A program made the translations under genes and the position numbers. Below the pieces are notes generated by a model, which did not search any database, had not been told where the DNA came from, and was given only the letters and a program-made list of their open reading frames with translations. Shown piece by piece: positions 1-6,125 of a stretch of 6,125 nucleotides of DNA. How positions within the stretch are numbered: the first letter of the stretch is position 1; each line of letters begins with the position of its first letter. Source of the DNA: Halieaceae bacterium (GTDB lineage: Bacteria > Pseudomonadota > Gammaproteobacteria > Pseudomonadales > Halieaceae); the NCBI GenBank assembly GCA_009886815.1, contig QXYP01000072.1, forward strand, positions 1 through 6,125, written 5' to 3'.

Positions 1-421
<421 letters not shown>

Positions 422-438
422 GTTAGTTCTCCATCGTT

Positions 439-460
439 CCGCTCACGTCGGGTGAGTCGG
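439..460 (-). other. Small intercistronic hairpin between cox11 and coxC
   Basis: Read on the minus strand, CCG-A-CTCAC pairs with GTGAG-CGG around the 5-nt loop CCGAC. This gives an 8-bp stem with one bulged A. It begins 2 nt after the cox11 stop and ends 5 nt before the coxC ribosome binding site. No T-run follows, so it is not a normal intrinsic terminator. A role in mRNA processing or in setting subunit III translation is possible but is only inferred; chance is also possible at this stem length. Confidence 0.35.
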
Positions 461-462
461 GT

Positions 463-1026
463 TTAGCGGGCGGCGATCGTACCGCCGGCCATTGTTGTGA
501 CATCAAAGAGTGTGTAAGACAACGTTATGGTGCGGATATCTTTCGGGAGATCCTGATCCACGACGAATTGCAGCGGCATCTCAGTCGATGCCAGCCCTTC
601 TAGGGGTTGCTGATCAAAGCAAAAACACTCTGTTTTGTGAAAATAGCCCGCGGCGCGCGAAGGCGTTACGCTGGGTATTGCCTGAGCAATCATAGGCAAC
701 TGGGTGGGATTTTCAGCAAAGAAGATTGTATCTGTTGCGGCACCGGGATGCACCGTAAGCTCCGTTACCTGAGGCCGAAACCCCCAGGGCATGCCGTCGT
801 TGTTGGTGGCGATAAATTGAATTTTTACTTCACGGCTGGTATCAACCGCAGCGGGAACAGCGGTGTAGGCAACGCCTGAGGTTTTCCCGTTGATGCCTAG
901 GGCGTCACACAGCACATCATATAGCGGCACCATAACCACAAAGACGAAAGCAAACATGGCGCAGGCCACCGCCGCTAATTTCATGGCGGTGTCTGCGCTT
1001 GGATTTCGACTCAGTCTAAGCACCAA
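463..1026 (-). CDS. ctaG: Cytochrome c oxidase assembly protein CtaG/Cox11 (CuB insertion)
   Basis: Cox11/CtaG is a membrane-anchored copper chaperone with a periplasmic domain that delivers copper to the CuB site of subunit I. The 187-residue product has the full architecture: a short cytoplasmic N-terminus, one membrane segment at about residues 17-36, and the signature PLYDVLC (Cys40) followed by GINGKT. An immunoglobulin-like beta domain then carries the copper-binding CFCF motif at residues 134-137 (Cys134, Cys136). The length is normal for the family. The start is non-ATG: TTG at 1026 or GTG at 1023 are adjacent, and the weak GGGA at 1032-1035 is 5 nt from the first and 8 nt from the second, so GTG is equally plausible. 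The first ATG (codon 15) would remove the charged N-terminus and has no ribosome binding site. It lies 11 nt after the coxA stop, consistent with co-translation. Confidence 0.95.
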   Translation of the reverse strand: MVLRLSRNPSADTAMKLAAVACAMFAFVFVVMVPLYDVLCDALGINGKTSGVAYTAVPAAVDTSREVKIQFIATNNDGMPWGFRPQVTELTVHPGAATDTIFFAENPTQLPMIAQAIPSVTPSRAAGYFHKTECFCFDQQPLEGLASTEMPLQFVVDQDLPKDIRTITLSYTLFDVTTMAGGTIAAR

Positions 1027-1037
1027 ACCAGTCCCGG

Positions 1038-2618
1038 TTAACCGTGAGCCGGCGTAGCATCAATTTTCGGGGGAACTTCAAACGTGTGGTATGGCGCAGG
1101 CGTTGGTAACGTCCACTCCAGCCCCTCAGCGCCGTCCCAGACCTGCTCATCAGACACCTTCTCGCCCGATACAATCGTGGCAATCACGTTATAGAGGAAC
1201 ATGATTTGGCTGGCTCCGTACACAAACGCGCCAATTGACGACATCATATTGAAATCGGCGAATTGCAAAGCGTAATCCGGTACGCGGCGTGGCATGCCTG
1301 CCAAACCGACAAAGTGCTGTGGGAAAAAAGTGACGTTGAAGCCGACAAAGCTTATCCAAAAGTGCACTTTACCCATGGTTTCGTTGTACATGCGGCCAGT
1401 CCACTTGGGCAGCCAGAAATACACCGCTGACGTCATCGAAAAGACAGCTCCCGCCACCATGACGTAATGGAAGTGCGCCACAACGAAGTAGGTGTCGTGG
1501 TACTGGAAATCAGCAGGGGCGATGGACAACATCAAGCCGGTGAAGCCACCAATGGTAAACAGCACTAGGAAGCCAATCGAGAAGAGCATGGGCGTTTCGA
1601 AGGACAAAGCGCCCCGCCACATGGTACTGACCCAGTTGAACACCTTCACCCCAGTGGGCACGGCGATCAGCATAGTGGCATACATAAAGAACAGCTCACC
1701 CGCTACCGGCATACCCACGGTGTACATGTGGTGAGCCCAGACAACGAATGACAAAATGGCGATTGCAGCGGTGGCGTACACCATTGAGGCATAGCCAAAG
1801 AGCGGCTTGCGAGAAAAAGCAGGAATCACCTGAGAAACCACACCAAAGGCGGGCAGAATAATAATGTAAACCTCAGGGTGCCCGAAGAACCAGAAAATGT
1901 GCTGGAACAATACGGGGTCACCGCCGCCCGCAGCAGAAAAGAAACTGGTTCCAAAGTGTATATCCATGAGCATCATGGTTACCGCACCCGCCAATACTGG
2001 CATGACCGCCACCAACAGAAACGCCGTGATGAACCAAGTCCACACAAACAGCGGCATCTTCATGTAGGTCATGCCGGGAGCACGCATGTTCATAATCGTC
2101 GCAATAATATTGATGGATCCCATAATCGATGAGATGCCAAGAACGTGAATGGCAAAGATAAAGAAGGTGACCGAAGGCGCCGCATAAGTCGTCGACAACG
2201 GCGCGTAAAATGTCCAACCAAATGCGGGTGCTCCGCCCTCCATGAACAAAGTGGAGGCCAGCATCAGAAATCCTGGTGGCAGAATCCAAAAGCTCCAGTT
2301 GTTCATTCGGGGTAACGCCATATCCGGCGCGCCAATCATCATGGGAATAAGCCAGTTAGCCAGTCCCACAAACGACGGCATGATGGCCCCAAACACCATA
2401 ACCAAGCCGTGCAGCGTGGTCATCTGATTGAAGAACCCGGGCTCTACCAGTTGCATGCCTGGCTGAAATAACTCAGCCCGAATAATCATGGCAAAGGTGC
2501 CGCCCAAAATGAACATGGCAAAGGAGAACCAAAGGTACATCGTGCCGATGTCCTTGTGGTTAGTGGTAAACAGCCAGCGTGACAGACCCTTGGCCGGGCC
2601 GTGATGATGATCGCCCAT
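1038..2618 (-). CDS. coxA: Cytochrome c oxidase subunit I, A1-type haem-copper oxidase
   Basis: This is the catalytic subunit that binds haem a and the haem a3-CuB centre, reduces O2 to water and pumps protons across the inner membrane. The 526-residue product is full length and has about 12 hydrophobic segments. All key residues are visible: low-spin haem a ligands His70 and His384; haem a3 ligand His382 (AHFHYV); CuB ligands His247, His296 and His297; and Tyr251, positioned for the His-Tyr crosslink in GHPEVY. The D-channel entrance Asp99 and its end Glu249, together with K-channel Lys325 (PTGVK), mark the proton-pumping A1 subtype. The N-terminus has a short HHH run before GPAKG. The ribosome binding site AGGGGAG (2627-2633) is 8 nt before the ATG and overlaps the coxB stop codon, which suggests coupled translation. 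The gene sits between coxB and cox11 in one operon. Identification is very secure. Confidence 0.99.
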   Translation of the reverse strand: MGDHHHGPAKGLSRWLFTTNHKDIGTMYLWFSFAMFILGGTFAMIIRAELFQPGMQLVEPGFFNQMTTLHGLVMVFGAIMPSFVGLANWLIPMMIGAPDMALPRMNNWSFWILPPGFLMLASTLFMEGGAPAFGWTFYAPLSTTYAAPSVTFFIFAIHVLGISSIMGSINIIATIMNMRAPGMTYMKMPLFVWTWFITAFLLVAVMPVLAGAVTMMLMDIHFGTSFFSAAGGGDPVLFQHIFWFFGHPEVYIIILPAFGVVSQVIPAFSRKPLFGYASMVYATAAIAILSFVVWAHHMYTVGMPVAGELFFMYATMLIAVPTGVKVFNWVSTMWRGALSFETPMLFSIGFLVLFTIGGFTGLMLSIAPADFQYHDTYFVVAHFHYVMVAGAVFSMTSAVYFWLPKWTGRMYNETMGKVHFWISFVGFNVTFFPQHFVGLAGMPRRVPDYALQFADFNMMSSIGAFVYGASQIMFLYNVIATIVSGEKVSDEQVWDGAEGLEWTLPTPAPYHTFEVPPKIDATPAHG

Positions 2619-2632
2619 CTTTATATCTCCCC

Positions 2633-3757
2633 TTAACCTTGCTTGTGTTGCGCGACGTCGGATGGCTGTACCACGTCGCCTGTATTGTTGCCGAATGCGT
2701 TCCGCTGGTAGGTAATTACCGCGGCCATTTCAACATCCGAGAGTTGAGCACCAAAAGCCTGCATAGCGGTACCCGCAACGCCTTTAATACCGACGTCTAG
2801 GTGCACACCCAAGTCGCCCATCGCTATAGAGCTACCTGCAATGGCTTTACCCACGCCGCCCTCACCTTGAGCGCCATGGCACGCAAGGCAAGATGTGTTG
2901 TAAACCGACTCGCCCTCGGTCATGAGGGCTTCTAGGCTAAGGTCGACCGATGAAGCGGCAACCTGTGCTTCTTTGTCGGCGCGCTTCGCCGACATCCAGC
3001 CTTGGAATTCGTCTTGGCTGACCGCGTGAACCACAATCGGCATGAAGCCGTGGTAGGAGCCGCAAAGCTCTGTGCACTGCCCGCGGTAAATGCCTTCCTG
3101 CTCTACCTTGGACCAAGCTTCGTTGATAAATCCGGGAATTGCATCGCGCTTTACAGCAATCTCAGGCACCCACCACGAGTGAATCACGTCGTTGGCCGTG
3201 ATGAGAAAACGCACTTTTGTATCAACCGGGATGACCAAAGGCTCATCCACCTCTAAAAGATAGTGTTCGCCCTTGGCTTCGGAGTTATAAATTTCTTCCT
3301 GAGGCGTGGCTAGGTTGGAAAAAAACGATACGTTTTCGCCATCGGCGTTGAGGTATTCGTAGCGCCACTTCCACTGATGACCCGTTACCAGAATGTCGAG
3401 TTCGGCATCGTCATTGTCATAGACCTCAAGCAAAGTCGAAGTCGCAGGGACAGCCATACCAATCAAAATCAAAAAGGGCACCACAGTCCAGGCAATTTCA
3501 ACTTTAGTGCTTTCGTGAAACTGCGAGGGCTCGAACCCTTTGGACTTACGATGGTAAACAATGGAGTACAGCATCACCCCAAACACGCCAATTCCGATCA
3601 CAATACAAATGATCATGATTAACATGTGAAGGTCATAAATCTCTGCGCCCACCTTGGTCACACCAGGAGACATGTTCACCTGATTTTGAGCCAGGGCCGC
3701 AAAAGGTAGGGCTGAGAGTACTGCCCCGGCATTCATTAAGCTTTTCTTGATCGACAT
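2633..3757 (-). CDS. coxB: Cytochrome c oxidase subunit II with fused C-terminal cytochrome c domain (caa3-like)
   Basis: Subunit II accepts electrons at its CuA centre and passes them to haem a of subunit I. Residues here are numbered from a GTG at 3760, one codon upstream; the ATG at 3757 is preferred because GGAGAGG (3763-3769) is well spaced from it. Domains in order: a signal peptide ending near ALA (residue 24); two membrane helices at about 45-67 and 90-110; and a cupredoxin domain with the aromatic GHQWKW patch at 127-132. A full CuA site follows: His194, Cys229, Glu231, Cys233, His237 and Met240. After a linker comes a cytochrome c domain with the haem c motif CLACH (291-295) and probable axial Met333. 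The fused haem c makes this a caa3-type subunit II, longer than the roughly 250-290 residues of unfused versions. It is the first gene of the operon, with 14 nt between it and coxA. Confidence 0.98.
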   Translation of the reverse strand: MSIKKSLMNAGAVLSALPFAALAQNQVNMSPGVTKVGAEIYDLHMLIMIICIVIGIGVFGVMLYSIVYHRKSKGFEPSQFHESTKVEIAWTVVPFLILIGMAVPATSTLLEVYDNDDAELDILVTGHQWKWRYEYLNADGENVSFFSNLATPQEEIYNSEAKGEHYLLEVDEPLVIPVDTKVRFLITANDVIHSWWVPEIAVKRDAIPGFINEAWSKVEQEGIYRGQCTELCGSYHGFMPIVVHAVSQDEFQGWMSAKRADKEAQVAASSVDLSLEALMTEGESVYNTSCLACHGAQGEGGVGKAIAGSSIAMGDLGVHLDVGIKGVAGTAMQAFGAQLSDVEMAAVITYQRNAFGNNTGDVVQPSDVAQHKQG

Positions 3758-3762
3758 CACAG

Positions 3763-3769
3763 CCTCTCC
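3763..3769 (-). promoter_or_regulatory. coxB ribosome binding site, decides the start codon
   Basis: The minus strand reads GGAGAGG followed by CTGTGATG. The purine run ends 5 nt before the ATG at 3757 but only 2 nt before the GTG at 3760. The spacing therefore favours ATG, giving a 374-residue product. Confidence 0.7.
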
Positions 3770-3803
3770 ACGATGACGCAGGGGCCGGCGCCTATAGTGT
3801 TTT

Positions 3804-3856
3804 CTGATCGCGCACCACTGCCACCACGCGAGGTGTGGGCAGCTTGAAACGATCAG
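3804..3856 (-). other. Predicted long stem-loop in the coxB leader RNA
   Basis: On the minus strand CTGATCG (3850-3856) pairs with CGATCAG (3804-3810) to form a 7-bp outer stem. A symmetric 7x7-nt internal loop follows. The inner stem then pairs CTGC and CCAC (3839-3842, 3835-3838) with GTGG and GCAG (3824-3827, 3818-3821), with a 2-nt bulge and a 7-nt apical loop. No T-run follows, so it is not a terminator. It sits about 47 nt upstream of the coxB ATG. A regulatory or mRNA-stabilising role is inference; the fold has not been computed. Confidence 0.35.
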
Positions 3857-3876
3857 TGTTCCCCCAAATCTTTACA

Positions 3877-3903
3877 GACCCTCCACGTTGTAGTGGAGCG
3901 GTC
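3877..3903 (-). other. Predicted hairpin in the coxB leader RNA
   Basis: The minus strand reads GACC-G-CTCCAC, loop TACAAC, then GTGGAG-GGTC. This is a 10-bp stem with one bulged G and a 6-nt loop. It lies about 35 nt downstream of the expected transcription start, and no T-run follows. It may be a leader RNA structure or, as DNA, a dyad-symmetric protein-binding site. Confidence 0.4.
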
Positions 3904-3944
3904 TCACTATGGCCGATTGTGTTGCTCTGACCAAAGCGCCGCGA

Positions 3945-3973
3945 ATTATAAACCAATGATGCGATAAACACAG
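3945..3973 (-). promoter_or_regulatory. Candidate sigma70 promoter of the coxBA-cox11-coxC operon
   Basis: A perfect -10 hexamer TATAAT occupies 3950-3945 on the minus strand. At a 17-bp spacing the -35 position is CTGTGT (3973-3968), a poor match to TTGACA. This suggests a promoter that may depend on an activator. Transcription would start near 3938, giving a leader of about 180 nt. No better -10/-35 pair was found nearer coxB. Confidence 0.5.
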
Positions 3974-3987
3974 CGTTGACGGTGTTT
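3966..3987. promoter_or_regulatory. Dyad symmetry overlapping the coxB promoter -35 region
   Basis: The inverted repeat AAACAC-N10-GTGTTT (arms 3966-3971 and 3982-3987) overlaps the weak -35 element and extends upstream. This placement suits a dimeric activator or repressor. No known regulator consensus is recognised, so the operator role is inferred from symmetry and position only. Confidence 0.3.
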
Positions 3988-4116
3988 TTCACTATCATTC
4001 CGGCAAATCCTGTTAGGCGGGGCATCGCAATGGCGTATATTGTGGGTAGAAATAGAAATTGCCACTATATCTTGATTTGATAACTCACTCGGCGGCGGCC
4101 TCTAAGGTAAGACACC

Positions 4117-4368
4117 CTATGATTTGTCGTTAGGATCGATAAGACGCACAACATCTGAAGGCGTTTCGACGCGCCGCGCCGCAGGTCGAGACACCCGGGT
4201 TGATAACGGCGAGGGGGTATCACCCGGTCTTTCGTCGCTAAATCCACAGTCGATACACGTCCGGGTCACGCCGTCACCACTGACGACGATTCGGTCCATG
4301 ACACCGCAACGGGGGCAGACGGCGCCGGCAATAAACCGCCTCGGCTGGGGTGTTTCTTTTTCAGTCAT
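4117..4368 (-). CDS. yheV: YheV/DUF2387 family putative zinc ribbon protein
   Basis: The 83-residue product is a small, probably cytosolic metal-binding protein of unknown function. Its N-terminal half matches what I recall of the YheV family: RRFIAGAVCPRCG (residues 10-22), with Cys18 and Cys21, then a second knuckle CIDCGF with Cys38 and Cys41. Together these form a four-cysteine zinc ribbon. The tail (about 44-83) is polar and rich in Pro, Ser and Arg, and ends in VVRLIDP, similar to the hydrophobic-Pro ending of relatives. It is somewhat longer than the roughly 66-residue E. coli protein. The ATG at 4368 is the only sensible start, because the frame is closed by TAG at 4393-4395; the ribosome binding site is weak (GGA, 10 nt away). 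It is transcribed divergently from the carbonic anhydrase gene and toward the cox operon, about 360 bp away, and is probably a separate unit. The family match is good; the function is not known. Confidence 0.88.
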   Translation of the reverse strand: MTEKETPQPRRFIAGAVCPRCGVMDRIVVSGDGVTRTCIDCGFSDERPGDTPSPLSTRVSRPAARRVETPSDVVRLIDPNDKS

Positions 4369-4444
4369 GGCAAACGTTTCCGATATTAATGTCTAATAGG
4401 GCCAGATTTCCCCAGTATTCTAAAAGACTTGCGAGGTACCCAAC
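4369..4444. promoter_or_regulatory. Divergent promoter region between yheV and the carbonic anhydrase gene
   Basis: Both flanking genes must be read outward from these 76 bp. An AT-rich dyad TATTA-N5-TAATA occupies 4384-4398. TATTCT at 4416-4421 is a possible plus-strand -10, and TATTAG (4398-4393) or TAATAT (4388-4383) are possible minus-strand -10 elements. None has a recognisable -35 at normal spacing, so no precise promoter is called. Confidence 0.4.
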
Positions 4445-5014
4445 ATGCGAACAGTTTCTTATCGAGCAGAAGACAATATCAGAAACTGGTGCGGTACCCA
4501 GCCTCGTATTGGTGCGCGGGTGATGGTCGATCCCAGTGCTGTGGTGCTGGGGGACATTGAGTTGGGAGATGACGTGAGTATTTGGGGCAACTGCTCAATA
4601 CGCGCCGACATGCATCGGATCAGCATCGGTAATGGCACAAACATTCAAGACAACTCGGTGCTCCACATTACCCATGCCGGTGACTTCAACCCCGAAGGCC
4701 ACCCCCTCATTATTGGTCACCAAGTGACCGTGGGGCACCGAGCCGTCTTACACGGCTGCACCCTTGGCGATCGCGTTTTAGTGGGAATGGGTGCAATAGT
4801 CATGGACGGCGCCATCGTTGCCGATGAGGTTATGATTGCTGGTGGTGCGCTTGTCACACCCGGCAAAAAATTACAAAGTGGTTGGCTTTATGGCGGCAGC
4901 CCCGCGAAACCCATGCGAGAAATAACCGAAAAAGAACGCGAATTTTTAACTTACAGTGCCGAGAACTACGCACGACTCAAGCAGCAATACCTCGACGATA
5001 CCGCGCCAACTTAA
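4445..5014 (+). CDS. yrdA: Gamma carbonic anhydrase family protein (YrdA type, left-handed beta-helix)
   Basis: The 189-residue product belongs to the trimeric hexapeptide-repeat gamma carbonic anhydrase-like family, in which metal sits between subunits. Many YrdA-type members have unproven or weak CO2-hydration activity. Hexapeptide-repeat turns run from about residues 22 to 140 (for example IGARVMVDPSAVVLGD), followed by a C-terminal helix at about 160-183. Three metal-binding histidines align with those of archaeal Cam: His74 (QDNSVLH), His98 and His103 (GHRAVLHGC). Arg53, Asp55, Gln68 and Asp69 match the conserved Arg/Asp/Gln set. The pattern LHITH...FNPEGHPL...VTVGH closely resembles E. 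coli YrdA as I recall it. The ribosome binding site GAGG (4433-4436) is 8 nt before the ATG. Its stop directly abuts the convergent aroE stop; E. coli also keeps yrdA close to aroE. The family is certain; the enzymatic activity is inferred. Confidence 0.95.
   Translation: MRTVSYRAEDNIRNWCGTQPRIGARVMVDPSAVVLGDIELGDDVSIWGNCSIRADMHRISIGNGTNIQDNSVLHITHAGDFNPEGHPLIIGHQVTVGHRAVLHGCTLGDRVLVGMGAIVMDGAIVADEVMIAGGALVTPGKKLQSGWLYGGSPAKPMREITEKEREFLTYSAENYARLKQQYLDDTAPT

Positions 5015-6125
<1,111 letters not shown>

Larger units (their letters stand above)
3758..4116. other. Intergenic region of about 360 bp between yheV and coxB: promoter and leader of the oxidase operon
   Basis: No convincing gene is present. 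The part nearest coxB (3758 to about 3938) would be a transcribed leader of about 180 nt if the TATAAT at 3945-3950 is the promoter. It contains two predicted stem-loops, at 3804-3856 and 3877-3903. The part nearest yheV (3951-4116) is richer in A and T between 4030 and 4085 and shows no intrinsic terminator for yheV on the minus strand. A 77-codon open frame at 3792-4025 is judged spurious. Confidence 0.7.

Noticed and set aside
1918..2289. 123-codon minus-strand frame inside coxA
   Set aside because: It is a frame-shifted shadow of the highly conserved subunit I gene; its His- and Cys-rich composition is typical of out-of-frame reading.
3966..3989. Possible plus-strand terminator (AAACAC stem followed by five T)
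   Set aside because: The stem is only 6 AT-rich bp with a 10-nt loop, and no plus-strand gene ends near it. It fits better as a promoter-overlapping dyad.
3976..3998. Plus-strand TTGACG with downstream TATCAT resembling a promoter
   Set aside because: The spacing is only 11 bp and no plus-strand gene lies just downstream.
3792..4025. 77-codon minus-strand open frame upstream of coxB
   Set aside because: It has no ribosome binding site and no recognisable domain, it contains the likely coxB promoter, and it covers the predicted leader hairpins. It is treated as non-coding.
4071..4086. FNR/ANR-like TTGAT half-site near the yheV 3' end
   Set aside because: TTGAT is followed by TTGATAACT, so the second half-site ATCAA is missing at the required 4-nt spacing.
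4065..4247. 60-codon minus-strand frame overlapping the 3' part of yheV
   Set aside because: It runs in another frame of a recognised zinc ribbon gene, has an Arg-rich unnatural composition and lacks a ribosome binding site.

Overview
This is an ordinary, densely coded stretch of a gammaproteobacterial chromosome. The genes present and their order (hemF-aroE, a yrdA-type gamma carbonic anhydrase, a YheV-type zinc ribbon protein, and coxB-coxA-cox11-coxC) point to an aerobic, free-living gammaproteobacterium. My guess is a marine Cellvibrionales/Halieaceae-like lineage, but that is inference from protein style only and has not been tested. I see no mobile element, RNA gene, CRISPR array or novel multi-gene system.

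Layout from left to right. Positions 1-3757 are a tightly packed minus-strand operon for an aa3/caa3-type cytochrome c oxidase. In transcription order it holds coxB (subunit II with a fused C-terminal cytochrome c domain), coxA (subunit I, A1-type), cox11/ctaG (copper assembly factor) and the first 140 codons of coxC (subunit III), which runs off the left edge. Gaps between these genes are 14, 11 and 41 nt. Positions 3758-4116 hold no convincing gene. They contain the likely coxB promoter (a perfect TATAAT with a weak -35 and an overlapping dyad) and a leader of about 180 nt with two predicted hairpins. Positions 4117-4368 (minus) encode a YheV/DUF2387 zinc ribbon protein. Positions 4369-4444 are a short divergent intergenic region. 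Positions 4445-5014 (plus) encode a gamma carbonic anhydrase family protein. Positions 5015-5857 (minus) are aroE, whose stop codon directly abuts that of the carbonic anhydrase gene. aroE overlaps by 4 nt the 3' end of hemF, which runs off the right edge.

How the genes work together. coxB and coxA supply the redox core of the oxidase. Cox11 inserts CuB into CoxA, and CoxC stabilises the core. Genes for haem A synthesis and further assembly (ctaB, cox15, SURF1) would be expected beyond the left edge. HemF makes protoporphyrinogen IX for haem, which the oxidase ultimately uses. It is co-transcribed with aroE (shikimate pathway), an association that looks like a translational-coupling arrangement rather than a shared pathway. 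The most useful things to check are the regulatory architecture of the coxB leader and promoter, and the back-to-back aroE/yrdA ends.
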